From Synechococcus sp. BS30m-G31 (GTDB taxonomy: Bacteria > Cyanobacteriota > Cyanobacteriia > PCC-6307 > Cyanobiaceae): a DNA stretch of 35,768 nucleotides. The notes beneath the pieces were generated by a model. That model searched no databases. It saw nothing but the letters and a program-made list of their open reading frames with translations, and was not told the DNA's origin. The DNA lies in the NCBI GenBank assembly GCA_016777265.1, contig JADHRU010000003.1, positions 1 to 35,768 of the forward strand. Reading direction: 5' to 3'. This document shows positions 1 to 9,007 of the stretch, piece by piece. The stretch's first letter is position 1, and each line of letters starts with the position of its first letter. The translations under genes and the position numbers were made by a program.

Positions 1-306
1 CTGCATGTTTCAAGCAGCCGCACTGGCTGGCTGAAGGCCTATGGCAACGCGGGCTCCCTTGTGCTGCCCATCGCCCATGGCGAAGGTCGTTATCAGTGCA
101 GCAACGACACCTTGAAACAACTTCAGGATGACGACTCCATTGCGCTTCGATACGGATCAAACCCCAATGGTTCAGTTGAAGACATTGCTGGAATCACCAA
201 TGCTTCTGGCAATGTTCTGGGACTCATGCCCCATCCAGAGCGCGCCTGTGATCCAGCCACCGGTGGCACCGACGGCCGCAGCATGCTGCAAGCCCTGCTG
301 AACTGA
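1..306 (+). CDS. purQ: Phosphoribosylformylglycinamidine synthase subunit PurQ, 3' part
   Basis: The reading frame is open from the first base, so this is the C-terminal ~101 residues of a gene that begins outside the window. PurQ is the glutaminase subunit of FGAM synthase (purine synthesis step 4), supplying ammonia from glutamine to PurL. The visible part carries the class I glutamine amidotransferase C-terminal signatures: [10 protein letters not shown], which contains the catalytic His, and [10 protein letters not shown], with the His-x-Glu pair of the triad. The nucleophile Cys lies outside the window. The TGA stop shares its last base with the ATG of the next gene, so the two are probably co-transcribed. 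Confidence 0.95.
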   Translation: MHVSSSRTGWLKAYGNAGSLVLPIAHGEGRYQCSNDTLKQLQDDDSIALRYGSNPNGSVEDIAGITNASGNVLGLMPHPERACDPATGGTDGRSMLQALLN

Positions 307-1271
307 TGATCCAGCGCCGTTCGCTGCTGATCTCAGGGGCGGCCACTGCACTGGGTGCGCTCATCGGCGGACGGGCCAACGCTCGAGCTAAAGCATCCAT
401 CCCCAACCTTCCACCCCTCCGAAAGGGATCCCGCTTACGCGCCGTTAATCCGGGCACTTGGATCGAGCCAGACACAACATTTGATGCCCTGATCGACCGC
501 TGCGCCACCGAGGGTTGGACCTTGGAGATTCCGACCTCAGTGACTGAACAATGGCGATATTTTTCGGGCCGCGACCATGAACGGGCATTCGAGCTATCAA
601 CGGCTTGGGCGGATCCCAACGTTGACGCCGTGATCTCTCTCGGTGGGGGATGGGGCAGCGCTCGTGTCTTGGAGGCTGGTTTTCAGTTCCCCCGTCGGCC
701 CAAATGGAGCCTTGGCTTTTCAGACAGCTCTTCCCTTCTGCTTGCCCAGTGGTCCGCCGGGCTGCCTGGGGCCATTCATGGCTCCACAAGTGGGCCAGCA
801 GAGCAATGGCAGCGAACCGTTGCCCTGCTCAAAGGACTGCCCGTCGCGCCCCTTGATGGACGAGGGCTGGTTCAAGGCATTGGAGAAGGCCCTCTCGTGG
901 TGACCAACCTCACCGTGGGAACCCATCTAATCGGCACCCCCTGGATGCCCTCTCTCGATGGAGCCATTGTGGTGTTTGAGGACGTTGGGGAAGCCCCTTA
1001 TCGAGTGGACCGGATGTTGACCCAATGGAGAAGCGCCGGGCTGTTGGACAAGTTGGCCGGGGTGGCATGTGGTCGGTTCAGCTGGATGGAAAACGACATC
1101 TTGCCGGGTGATTTCAGCATGGAAGAGGTTCTCGAAAACCGCCTGGGAGGACTGGGAGTGCCCTTGGTCGTGAACTTACCCATCGGCCACGGCCTTCCCA
1201 ACCAGGCCCTGCCGTTGGGGCAGCGGGCACGCCTGGATGGTCGACGCGGGAGGCTTTCGCTCCTTCCTTGA
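306..1271 (+). CDS. LD-carboxypeptidase family protein (peptidase S66), TAT-exported
   Basis: A 321-residue protein of the S66 (LdcA/MccF) family of serine peptidases, which cut L,D-peptide bonds such as the terminal D-Ala of murein tetrapeptides. The N-terminus has a twin-arginine-like signal (RRSLLISG, a hydrophobic stretch, then Ala-rich GGRANARA), suggesting export of a folded enzyme. Family landmarks are visible: ISLGGGWGS, the nucleophile region GFSD with Ser139, VVFEDVGEAPYRVDRML with the family Glu, and PIGHG near the C-terminus with the catalytic His. The length is typical. The ATG at 306 overlaps the purQ stop by one base, and the stop overlaps the TTG start of the following gamma-glutamyltransferase. 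The exact substrate is not evident; murein peptides are the family default. Confidence 0.85.
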   Translation: MIQRRSLLISGAATALGALIGGRANARAKASIPNLPPLRKGSRLRAVNPGTWIEPDTTFDALIDRCATEGWTLEIPTSVTEQWRYFSGRDHERAFELSTAWADPNVDAVISLGGGWGSARVLEAGFQFPRRPKWSLGFSDSSSLLLAQWSAGLPGAIHGSTSGPAEQWQRTVALLKGLPVAPLDGRGLVQGIGEGPLVVTNLTVGTHLIGTPWMPSLDGAIVVFEDVGEAPYRVDRMLTQWRSAGLLDKLAGVACGRFSWMENDILPGDFSMEEVLENRLGGLGVPLVVNLPIGHGLPNQALPLGQRARLDGRRGRLSLLP

Positions 1272-3046
1272 TTCGCGCCCTTGTTCTGCTGCTGATTCTT
1301 TGCACTGACCTCAGCTGCCCTGAGCTCGTTGCTGCTGAGCTTGTGGGCGCTGCTCCCGTGAGTCGGGATGACCCCGAGGGCGCTGAAAGTAGCCATCGAG
1401 CAATCTCCTCAGCCGCAGGTTTAGCGGTGGTGGTGACAGCCCATCCACTCGCAACGGATGCTGCCCGCGAGATGTTGAAGCAAGGAGGCGATGCGGTGGA
1501 TGCCCTCGTGGCAGCACAAACCGTGCTGGCCGTGGTGGAACCGCAAAGCTCAGGCCTGGGCGGTGGCGGATTTCTGTTGCATTGGAATGCCCGACAACAG
1601 ACGTTGGAGGTGCTCGATGGTCGAGAACAGGCACCAAGTTCGAGCCAACCGGACGATCTACTGAGATCTGACGGAGGTCCCATTCCGTGGCGTGAAGCCT
1701 CCAGCCAACTCCGCGCCATTGGCATCCCAGGCACCGTGGCTCTGCTGTGGGATGCCCATCAGCGCTTTGGTCGCCTCCCATGGGACAGCACGTTTCAACC
1801 GGCCATCAACTTGGCCCGTGAGGGGTTTCGACCCACCCCACGGCTCTTGCGCTCGATCAGCCTGGCCAAACGGATCGGCACAGGCCACAGCCCCGGATTT
1901 GATCAGCTCTATCGACCTGGTGGTGAACGACCAAGCCTGGATCAGGTGTTTCGAAATCCGGTACTCGGAGACACCCTTGCGCAGATTGCACGGGACGGTG
2001 GTCCCACGTTTTACGACGGGGTGCTGGCCGCTCAAATCCTGAATGGCATCGCCGATCTTGGCTCGAATGAGCAGGCCTTTCAGGGATGGTCGTCAGCAGA
2101 TCTCAAGAACTACTCCGTCATTCGACGGCGTCCGGTTTGCCACCCCATCCAGCGCTGGAAGCTCTGCACTGTGCCACCACCAAGTGGTGGCGGGCTCGCC
2201 ATCCTCCAAACCCTGGCGCTGTTGGATGCCACTGGAGTGATCTCCAATCCCAGACGCCCAAAGGCGTGGCAACGGTTTGCCACGGCCCTCCAATGGGCCG
2301 ATGCCGATCGCTCTTATTGGGTCAACGACCCAAACGACTGGCCTGTACCGATGCAGGGATTGCTAGCTCCGCAATACCTCCGGGGACGAGCCAAGGCGAT
2401 GCTGGATCAGCCGTACTCCCTTCCAGGTCCAGGGTTGCCACCGGGGCGCAGCCGTTACCCCTTTGCCAGAACAAGTCCTGGCATTGAGCAAGGGACGACC
2501 CATCTTTCCATCGTTGATCGACACGGAAACATGGCCGTCTACACAGGATCGGTGGAAACAGTCTTTGGAAGTCGCCACGTCGTCGCCGGAATGGTGATGA
2601 ACAATCAGCTCACAGACTTCGCCTTTCAGCCAGCCATCCAGGGGCGACCGGTCGCGAACCGTCGCCGTGCAGGCAAACGCCCGATGTCATCCATGGCACC
2701 GCTCATCGTGTTCGAACAGGGACAACCCGTCCTGGCCGTGGGGTCCCCTGGAGGACGAACCATTCCCCACTTCATCAGTCGTGTGCTGATGGCATCGCTG
2801 TTGTGGGGACTCACCCCTGAACAGTCCGTTGCCATGCCCCATCTCTCGATCCGCGGCAATGGGCTGGTGGCTGAACGCGATTCACCCATCCCCTGGCCAT
2901 TTGCTTGGACAGAGCTCAGTGGGGGAGAGCAGGAGATCAGATCCCAACCGCTGAACAGCGGCATTGCCCTGCTTCAGCTGATCCAAGGGCGCTGGCATGG
3001 CGTCGCGGATCCGCGGAGGGAGGGCACCGCGATAGCCATTCCTTGA
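1268..3046 (+). CDS. ggt: Gamma-glutamyltransferase
   Basis: A 592-residue gamma-glutamyltranspeptidase, an Ntn-hydrolase that cleaves itself into two subunits and hydrolyses or transfers the gamma-glutamyl group of glutathione and related peptides. The start is a TTG overlapping the upstream TGA stop by 4 nt, which implies translational coupling. The first ~25 residues are hydrophobic, consistent with periplasmic export. Landmarks: GLGGGGFLLHW in the large subunit; the self-processing site in QGTTHLSIVD, where Thr410 would become the N-terminal nucleophile of the small subunit; MVMNNQLTDF; and the glycine-rich GSPGGRTIP. Coupling to an S66 peptidase suggests periplasmic recycling of gamma-glutamyl peptides, an inference from gene order alone. 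Confidence 0.92.
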   Translation: MIRALVLLLILCTDLSCPELVAAELVGAAPVSRDDPEGAESSHRAISSAAGLAVVVTAHPLATDAAREMLKQGGDAVDALVAAQTVLAVVEPQSSGLGGGGFLLHWNARQQTLEVLDGREQAPSSSQPDDLLRSDGGPIPWREASSQLRAIGIPGTVALLWDAHQRFGRLPWDSTFQPAINLAREGFRPTPRLLRSISLAKRIGTGHSPGFDQLYRPGGERPSLDQVFRNPVLGDTLAQIARDGGPTFYDGVLAAQILNGIADLGSNEQAFQGWSSADLKNYSVIRRRPVCHPIQRWKLCTVPPPSGGGLAILQTLALLDATGVISNPRRPKAWQRFATALQWADADRSYWVNDPNDWPVPMQGLLAPQYLRGRAKAMLDQPYSLPGPGLPPGRSRYPFARTSPGIEQGTTHLSIVDRHGNMAVYTGSVETVFGSRHVVAGMVMNNQLTDFAFQPAIQGRPVANRRRAGKRPMSSMAPLIVFEQGQPVLAVGSPGGRTIPHFISRVLMASLLWGLTPEQSVAMPHLSIRGNGLVAERDSPIPWPFAWTELSGGEQEIRSQPLNSGIALLQLIQGRWHGVADPRREGTAIAIP

Positions 3047-3056
3047 AACAGAAGCT

Positions 3057-4208
3057 ATGAGTCAAAAACCGAAGGATGGAATCGTGGCAGATCTCACCAT
3101 TGCCAATTCCGTTGTCAATCTCATCCAGGGGGATATCCAAGAACACCTGCCGATGTCGCACATTCCCTTGGCAGGAGATGTGCTTGGCCTGGGAACCACC
3201 ACCAGCATCGACAACGGCGAACTCACTTTTCTCCGAAATCGAGATAACACCACCGCTATTTGGCGCTGCATAGCCCACGACGGCAGCATCGTGCGCCTTT
3301 CCCCTGGCGATGGAAGCAGCAACTTTCCTTACGTGTGTTTCACCGCAGACGCCACGGCTCTGCGGAGACCTGTCCAGCTGAGCAGGCTCGGGGCTCAGGA
3401 AGGGCGACCACTGCAAGAACTCGTCGAAGCAGCGATCAAAGCAGGGCGTCAACAGGGAACCCTGGAGGACGCCCCTGTTTATGGGGTTCGACTTGTGGCC
3501 CACTGGCAAGAGTTGGTGATCACCGTGGCCTCCAAGCTCTGCATGGGTCAGCAACGCCGCAACAAAGGATTGGTCACCAGCAATGCCAACCCAGCAACCG
3601 CGGAACGGAGCATCTACGACACGCTTCAGCACTACCGACTCTCTCCGCTAAGCCAAGAGGACACCAACGATCCGATTCAATATCTGGGTCGGTCCATGCA
3701 CTGGGACTGCTGTGGCTTCTTCGATACGGAACCCGAACGCGGACGCGTCACCGTTCCCCAAGCGGGAGCCCATCTGCATCTGCATGGATGCAGCACGGAC
3801 TTGGCCTACGGAGGTCACCTACACCATGAACATGCATCCAGCAGGCTGGGTGCGCTCGACAGCTTGGTGCTCTACCCGCTGAGAACCATCCAAAAGCTCT
3901 CCAGCGACCTCGCCATTGAACAGCTTCGCTACGACAAGGGGTTAATCCATTTTCGAGCGGTCAACCTCGGGGCACTCGACGTCAACGACGTCGGCATCAG
4001 CGTGGTGTTGGACGACTCATACAGCAGCCATCGCTATGTGCGGATTCCCTGGATGGATGCGGGTGGATCAGAAGACTTCGCCGTGGCCTGGGAGCTCACG
4101 CCTGGTGCGCATCAGATCGAGGTGATCGCTGATCCCGAAGAACGGGTCATCGAAGCCGCGCGTGCTCGAGAAAACAACCGATTGCAACTGAAGCTTGTGG
4201 TGCCTTAG
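3057..4208 (+). CDS. Acetolactate decarboxylase-like domain fused to a C-terminal CARDB-like domain
   Basis: 383 residues, no signal peptide. Residues ~40-265 follow the alpha-acetolactate decarboxylase (BudA/AldB) pattern: an N-terminal LGLGTTTSIDNGEL (Glu55) like the family's GTxxxLDGEL; a YGVRL segment (Arg145) matching the family's AIRIDG; and a metal site HLH-x10-H (His241, His243, His254, in GGH) with the spacing of the three zinc ligands of the Brevibacillus enzyme. The ALDC C-terminal tail, which normally closes the active site, is absent. Instead residues ~285-383 look like a CARDB/beta-sandwich module (FRAVNLGALDVNDVGI, a Pro-Gly turn, then ENNRLQLKL). It lies 10 nt after ggt. A metal-binding ALDC fold is well supported; acetoin formation is not shown. 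Confidence 0.75.
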   Translation: MSQKPKDGIVADLTIANSVVNLIQGDIQEHLPMSHIPLAGDVLGLGTTTSIDNGELTFLRNRDNTTAIWRCIAHDGSIVRLSPGDGSSNFPYVCFTADATALRRPVQLSRLGAQEGRPLQELVEAAIKAGRQQGTLEDAPVYGVRLVAHWQELVITVASKLCMGQQRRNKGLVTSNANPATAERSIYDTLQHYRLSPLSQEDTNDPIQYLGRSMHWDCCGFFDTEPERGRVTVPQAGAHLHLHGCSTDLAYGGHLHHEHASSRLGALDSLVLYPLRTIQKLSSDLAIEQLRYDKGLIHFRAVNLGALDVNDVGISVVLDDSYSSHRYVRIPWMDAGGSEDFAVAWELTPGAHQIEVIADPEERVIEAARARENNRLQLKLVVP

Positions 4209-4221
4209 GCACGTTGCACAA

Positions 4222-4249
4222 ACAAAAAAATGGGGCCCACTGGGCCCCA
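4222..4249 (-). terminator. Rho-independent terminator of the class II aldolase gene
   Basis: Read on the minus strand, a perfect 9-bp stem TGGGGCCCA / TGGGCCCCA with a one-base centre (4231-4249) is followed by seven T (4224-4230). It lies 23 nt beyond the aldolase stop, and it also separates the convergent plus-strand gene ending at 4208. Confidence 0.9.
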
Positions 4250-4272
4250 AGCGATTCATGGCTGAGTGCTGA

Positions 4273-5346
4273 TCAGGCAGCAACAGCGGTTTTGGGATCA
4301 AGAACACCCTTGGCGTACAGGCCGGCGTAGTAGTTGATGTCGCTTTGCTTGATCTTGCTGGCATTACCGGCAGCCCAGAACTGCTGATAACGATCGAGGC
4401 AAACCTGCTTCATGTACTTCCGAGCCGGCTTGTTGAAGTGGCGGGGATCGAAATTGGCAGGATCAGCCATGGCTGCTTCACGAACAGCAGCGGTGAAGGC
4501 GAGGCGGTTATCGGTGTCGATGTTCACCTTGCGAACACCATTACGAATGCCTTCCTGGATCTCTTCGACAGGAACGCCGTAGGTCTCAGGGATAGCACCG
4601 CCGTACTTGTTGATCATCTCCAGCCATTCCTGAGGAACGGAGGAGGAACCATGCATCACCAGGTGGGTGTTGGGGATGGCTTTATGGATTTCAGCGATGC
4701 GGCTGATCGCCAGCACTTCACCTGTGGGCTTGCGGGTGAATTTGTAGGCACCATGGCTTGTGCCGATGGCGATGGCCAAGGCATCAACCTTTGTTTTGGC
4801 GACAAAATCAGCAGCTTCTGCTGGGTCGGTGAGGAGCTGATCTTTGGAGAGCTCACCCTCAAAGCCATGGCCGTCTTCGGCTTCACCTTTACCCGTTTCT
4901 AAGGAGCCGAGGCAACCCAGTTCACCTTCAACACTTACGCCGATGGCATGGGCAACATCCACCACGTCTTTGGTGACATTGACGTTGTAGTCGTAGCTGG
5001 CAGGTGTCTTGGCATCAGCTTCGAGGGAACCGTCCATCATCACGGAGGTGAAGCCGTTAGCGGCAGCACCGAAGCAGGTAGCGGGGCTATTGCCGTGGTC
5101 CTGGTGCATCACCACCGGGATGTTGGGGTAAGTCTCAACCGCAGCCAGGATCAGGTGGCGAAGAAAGTTTTCGCCTGCATAGGTCCGCGCACCGCGCGAT
5201 GCCTGCAGGATCACTGGGGAATCGGTCTCGTTAGCCGCTTCCATGATCGACTGCACCTGCTCAAGGTTGTTCACGTTGAAGGCAGGAATGCCATAGCCGT
5301 TTTCGGCGGCGTGGTCTAGCAGTAGACGGAGCGGTACGAGCGCCAT
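4273..5346 (-). CDS. fbaA: Fructose-bisphosphate aldolase, class II (Calvin cycle subtype)
   Basis: A 357-residue zinc-dependent aldolase joining DHAP with glyceraldehyde-3-phosphate or erythrose-4-phosphate, serving both the Calvin cycle and gluconeogenesis. Landmarks in order: NVNNLEQVQ; the metal ligand motif [22 protein letters not shown] (metal-binding His and phosphate loop); VMHGSSS (metal-binding His); [11 protein letters not shown]. Length fits the type used by cyanobacteria and autotrophic proteobacteria. A strong terminator follows, and the upstream region carries two inverted repeats (5373-5388 and 5411-5430). With the class I gene upstream broken, this is the only intact aldolase in the window. 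The symbol is also written cbbA or fda2 in some genomes. Confidence 0.96.
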   Translation of the reverse strand: MALVPLRLLLDHAAENGYGIPAFNVNNLEQVQSIMEAANETDSPVILQASRGARTYAGENFLRHLILAAVETYPNIPVVMHQDHGNSPATCFGAAANGFTSVMMDGSLEADAKTPASYDYNVNVTKDVVDVAHAIGVSVEGELGCLGSLETGKGEAEDGHGFEGELSKDQLLTDPAEAADFVAKTKVDALAIAIGTSHGAYKFTRKPTGEVLAISRIAEIHKAIPNTHLVMHGSSSVPQEWLEMINKYGGAIPETYGVPVEEIQEGIRNGVRKVNIDTDNRLAFTAAVREAAMADPANFDPRHFNKPARKYMKQVCLDRYQQFWAAGNASKIKQSDINYYAGLYAKGVLDPKTAVAA

Positions 5347-5372
5347 AGTGAAATCTCAGTGAAGGCCATTCA

Positions 5373-5388
5373 ACGGACAAATGTCCGT
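5373..5388. promoter_or_regulatory. Inverted repeat in the class II aldolase leader
   Basis: ACGGACA-AA-TGTCCGT, perfect 7-bp arms around two bases, 27 nt upstream of the aldolase ATG. It could be an operator or a leader hairpin. No known cyanobacterial regulator motif was matched. Confidence 0.4.
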
Positions 5389-5410
5389 AGCCGCGAGACT
5401 TTACCTTTGA

Positions 5411-5430
5411 GTCGTGTGAAATGTCACGAC
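5411..5430. promoter_or_regulatory. Second inverted repeat upstream of the class II aldolase
   Basis: GTCGTG-N8-CACGAC, perfect 6-bp arms, 65 nt upstream of the aldolase ATG and downstream of the ancestral end of the decayed class I gene. The spacing resembles a dimeric regulator site, but no family was identified. Confidence 0.35.
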
Positions 5431-5472
5431 ACTCCGTTGCCTAAACGACGAGGGAGTGTCAGATGCAATCGC

Positions 5473-6542
5473 TTAGTAGGTGTAACCAGCCAGAAATAGC
5501 TGTTCATCAGACGACGGTTGTGACCCTGCGACATAACGACCTTGAGAGGCTTCGGAATTGGCTTATGCACGCGCAAGAAGCGCGGCTTGACCCTGTTCCC
5601 CGTCTCCGATCCTTTCCACGCTTTCAAACATGAATGTTGAAGTGCCCGTCCATAGGAAAAGCCGAGATTCCAGCTTGCTTTTTTAGGGAAACTATTCATC
5701 GTATTGAGATAAATAGATGCAGCTTCTTCACTCAAGCCACCGGAGAGAAAAACAATTCCTGGAACATTGGCAGGAGCACTTCTTTCCAAGGTTCGGACTG
5801 TCATTTCAGCAACAATCCTTGGATCGGCCTTCTGGGGACAATCAGCCCCCTGCACCGTCATCGATGGCTTAAGCAATGTGCCTTCTAAAAGAACACCTTT
5901 GGCATGGCAAGCCTGATCAACCTCTTGGATAACTCGCTCTTGAACAGCTGCCGTCACCTCAATCGTATGGTCACCATCCATCAAAATTTCAGGCTCAATA
6001 ATTGGGACTAAACCCGACTCCTGAACACTTCTGGCATAACGGGCAAGCCCCCAGGAATTTTCACGAACCGAGAGATCAGAAGGACAGCCATCGGCTGTGA
6101 TCTGGAGAACTGCGCGCCACTTAGCAAAGCGAGCACCTTGGGCGTAGTAGTCGGCAGCACGCTCCACCAAGCCATCGAGACCAGTGCAAAGGGTTTCCAC
6201 AGATCCTGCGCCAGGAAGAGGGCGAAGACCCTGATCAACTTTGATTCCTGGGATCACACCCAGATTCTGCAATTTTTAAACCATCGACTCACCGTCTGCA
6301 TCGTTTTGGAACAACGTCTCTTCGTAGAGAATCGCTCCACTGATGTATTGCCCTAGGCCTGCTGATGTGAACAGCATGCCGCGATAGGCCTGGCGATTTG
6401 CCTCTGTATTTTCAACATTTATTGAGCCCAATCTCTTGCCAACTGTCTTGGTGGATTCATCCACAGCAAGAATTCCTTTCCCAGACTCAGCGAGAGCACG
6501 TGCTGTTGCAATGAGCTCTTGAGAAAAGTCAGACAGCGACAT
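5473..6542 (-). pseudogene. fda: Fructose-bisphosphate aldolase class I, disrupted (two stops and a frameshift)
   Basis: Clear class I (Schiff-base) aldolase sequence: SGKGILAVDESTKTVGKR at the N-terminus, GIKVDQGL, ARFAKWRAVL, EPEILMDGDH, the lysine region EGTLLKPSM, VFLSGG and SYGRALQ. It cannot be read as one protein. (1) An in-frame TAA (6276-6278) replaces codon 89, where the family has a sense codon between ESMV and KLQ; both sides are in the same frame. (2) Near 5605-5611 the frame slips by one base after AWKG. (3) In the restored frame the text continues as QAALLARA, a TAA (5563-5565), then ANSEASQGRYV, ending at a stop at 5473-5475. Unrestored, the frame runs on to 5424. An 88-residue N-terminal piece and a 282-residue C-terminal piece (TTG start at 6272) could be mistaken for separate genes. 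Confidence 0.88.
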
Positions 6543-6666
6543 ACTTAACCAAAAAGGAAATAGTTATCTAGTCGGAAAATTGCTACGACTTGTCATTCGC
6601 TAACAAGCCATCGTGTCAATTGCGACAAATCATTGATTCATAGCGTTCAAAATTTAGGAATTCAGG

Positions 6667-7734
6667 CTATTTCGATGCCGCTGCATCACACGCAAGCCGG
6701 CTCGCCACGCCTTCCATCAATCCCGGAACCATCGGTTGCCCGCTGCGCATACTCTCCGCCCACCAGCCCTGAATCCTTGCCACGGGAGCCACGCGACCAT
6801 CACTCCAGGTGGTGGAGAAGGCCAAATCCGCATCAGCCTGGATCGATCGCAGCGGTTCTCCAGGGGATGCATGCCAAAGGGAAAAACCATGGACATAGTC
6901 CTTTTGGTTCTCGCTACCCAGGATCATGGTTCCCTTGGATCCATACACCTCCAACCAGCAGCCGCGGCCTTGGCGAGCGACCGACGCAAGATTCAACTGC
7001 GCTGGCACTGCACAATCGGAACGCCCTTGCCAGTTCAGGGTGGTCTGAATCAAGGCGACGTCTTCCGCATCAACGGCTTTCATCGCACCATCCGCGCCAG
7101 GGCGCTCAGGAATTGAGACGCTGTTCAGCGCTTGGACCGAACCCACCGGACCAATCAACCAAGCCAACGTATCGAAAGCATGGGTCCCCAAGGCACCGAT
7201 CACTCCACCGCCGGCTTTGCGATCGGAATACCAGTTCCAGCCACGGCTGGCATCGGCCCGGCTACTCATCAACCAATCCAACTTGACCAACCAAGGGGTC
7301 CCCACGGCGCCCGAGCGCAACAAGCGCTCGGCCTGCATGAATAACGGCACCGCTCTGTATTCGTAATCCACAGCGACGCTTCGCTGTTGCCGCAGCGCTA
7401 ACCGCTGCAATTCCATCGCCTCATCTGCATGCAGCGCGATCGGTTTTTCCAGCAACACATGTTTGCCCGCTTGAAGCGCTGCTCGGGCCAAATCGAAACG
7501 CGGGCCTGGAGGCGTCGCCACAATCACCGCATCCACCACGGGATCAGCCAGCAACGCATCCCAGTTGTCGTATCCCTTAAGCCCCGACGCCGCACAGGCC
7601 TGATCCAAACGCTCACGGCGGGGATGCCAAATCGCCACCGCCTCTAAGTCCTGATTGGCCTCTAAGGCCGGCAGATGCACCTTTTCACCGAAACCAAGTC
7701 CGGCAACAGCAACGCCAATGGGTTGTGTGGACAT
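6667..7734 (-). CDS. Gfo/Idh/MocA family oxidoreductase
   Basis: A 355-residue NAD(P)-dependent oxidoreductase. The N-terminal Rossmann fold shows GVAVAGLGFGEKVHLPAL and DAVIVATPPGPR; the family motif is LLEKPIAL, with the catalytic-region lysine. The C-terminal alpha/beta domain includes AGGGVIGALGTHAFDTLAWL. Members act on sugars, inositols, biliverdin and related cyclic substrates; the substrate here cannot be told from sequence. The start lies one base after the stop of the gene upstream (7736), so it is the last gene of a run with accD and the small secreted protein. Confidence 0.88.
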   Translation of the reverse strand: MSTQPIGVAVAGLGFGEKVHLPALEANQDLEAVAIWHPRRERLDQACAASGLKGYDNWDALLADPVVDAVIVATPPGPRFDLARAALQAGKHVLLEKPIALHADEAMELQRLALRQQRSVAVDYEYRAVPLFMQAERLLRSGAVGTPWLVKLDWLMSSRADASRGWNWYSDRKAGGGVIGALGTHAFDTLAWLIGPVGSVQALNSVSIPERPGADGAMKAVDAEDVALIQTTLNWQGRSDCAVPAQLNLASVARQGRGCWLEVYGSKGTMILGSENQKDYVHGFSLWHASPGEPLRSIQADADLAFSTTWSDGRVAPVARIQGWWAESMRSGQPMVPGLMEGVASRLACDAAASK

Positions 7735-7735
7735 G

Positions 7736-8107
7736 TCAGCTGGAGAGAGGTTCGTTGCAGACAGCTTCGATCACCGAAACGATCAAACCATCGTTCTCTG
7801 CAGCCTGAAAAGTGGAACGAAATCGGGGAATTCCGTTGACTTGTTTGTCGCGATACAGCGACTGCCCACAATCAAGCTCCATCACGTAAAGCTCCCCCTG
7901 ACGCTGTTCTCCATCCTCGGATGGAGCTGGCGTAAACCGACTGAGCACAGTGCGCAGACCGTTTTTATTGTCTCGAATACTGCCGCGGTCCCACCACTGC
8001 TGCCCCGCATCGGTGGCAGGCACTTCAATCCATTCCACGGGTCCAGCCCAGCTGATTCCCACAAAACAGAACAGGGCGATGAACAGAACAAGAAGGCGAC
8101 GAATCAT
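7736..8107 (-). CDS. Small secreted protein, function unknown
   Basis: 123 residues. A signal peptide is visible ([21 protein letters not shown], cleavage likely after the Ala), leaving ~100 residues with two Cys (one in ELDCGQ, one in AVCNEP) that could form a disulfide. The ATG overlaps the accD stop by 4 nt (ATGA) and the stop precedes the oxidoreductase ATG by one base, so it is embedded in an operon. The pattern [13 protein letters not shown] followed by [10 protein letters not shown] resembles small exported cyanobacterial proteins of unknown role. I recognise no domain. Confidence 0.8.
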   Translation of the reverse strand: MIRRLLVLFIALFCFVGISWAGPVEWIEVPATDAGQQWWDRGSIRDNKNGLRTVLSRFTPAPSEDGEQRQGELYVMELDCGQSLYRDKQVNGIPRFRSTFQAAENDGLIVSVIEAVCNEPLSS

Positions 8108-8985
8108 GCGTTAGTGAGCTCCAACGACTTCGATCCATGCAGGCGGAGGAGAGATGCCAGCGTGCTGCGGAATTGGGTCCGCGGAACGATGGTGTCGACG
8201 AAACCGTGGTCTTGGAGATATTCAGCCGTTTGAAAGTTATCGGGCAATTTCTCACGCAACGTTTGTTCAATCACCCGACGACCGGCAAACCCAATCAAGG
8301 CCTTCGGCTCAGCCAAAATCAGATCACCCAGCATCGCAAAGCTTGCGGTAACGCCACCCGTGGTGGGGTGGGTGAGCAGCGGTAAATACAGCAGCTCAGC
8401 CTCCCGGTGACGTTCCAGAGCTCCAGAAATTTTGGCCATCTGCATCAGGCTCAACATCCCCTCCTGCATGCGCGCACCCCCGGATGCACACACGATCAAC
8501 AGGGGGAGCTTGCGTTTGGTGCATTCCTCCACCAAACGGGTGATTTTTTCCCCCACCACAGAGCCCATGGATCCGCCCATGAAGCGAAAATCCATGACCG
8601 CCAAACCCATGCCAATCCCATCCACGAGGCACAATCCGGTGACCACCCCATCGTTCAATCCCGTCGCAGCCTGACTTTCCCGCAGGCGGTCTGCGTAGGC
8701 ACGACGATCTTTAAATCCCAGTGGGTCGATGGGAGCCAGATGCTCATTCAGGGGTTGGAAACTCTCCGAATCAGCAATCAAAGCAATCCGTTCGGAGCTG
8801 TCGATGCGGTGGTGGTATCCACAGCCGGCACAGACACTGGCGTTCAAGCGAAGGTCCTTGAGATACACAACAAGTCCGCACTCGGGGCACTTGCTCCAAA
8901 GGCCATCCCCCTCTTCGGGTTCCTGTTTGACATTGCCGACGTACTGACCTTTACGGCGATCAGCAAACCAGTCGAACAGAGACAC
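8104..8985 (-). CDS. accD: Acetyl-CoA carboxylase carboxyltransferase subunit beta
   Basis: A 293-residue beta subunit of the carboxyltransferase that moves CO2 from biotin to acetyl-CoA, giving malonyl-CoA for fatty acid synthesis; its partner AccA is encoded elsewhere. The N-terminal four-Cys zinc ribbon is present (CPECG ... CAGCGYH), followed by the crotonase-like core: [46 protein letters not shown] and [12 protein letters not shown]. The N-terminus [12 protein letters not shown] matches the usual family start. It lies 22 nt after the prepilin peptidase stop and overlaps the next gene by 4 nt. Confidence 0.97.
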   Translation of the reverse strand: MSLFDWFADRRKGQYVGNVKQEPEEGDGLWSKCPECGLVVYLKDLRLNASVCAGCGYHHRIDSSERIALIADSESFQPLNEHLAPIDPLGFKDRRAYADRLRESQAATGLNDGVVTGLCLVDGIGMGLAVMDFRFMGGSMGSVVGEKITRLVEECTKRKLPLLIVCASGGARMQEGMLSLMQMAKISGALERHREAELLYLPLLTHPTTGGVTASFAMLGDLILAEPKALIGFAGRRVIEQTLREKLPDNFQTAEYLQDHGFVDTIVPRTQFRSTLASLLRLHGSKSLELTNA

Positions 8986-9007
8986 ACGAACCGGTCGGTT
9001 GATTCCA

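Noticed and set aside
5424-6272. A separate 282-residue aldolase gene starting with TTG
   Set aside because: It is in the same frame as the 88-residue N-terminal piece with only a TAA between, and its C-terminus is out of frame; the two pieces are one decayed gene.
6633-7286. Long plus-strand frame opposite the Gfo/Idh oxidoreductase
   Set aside because: Low-complexity Pro/Ser/His composition, antisense to a clear conserved gene.
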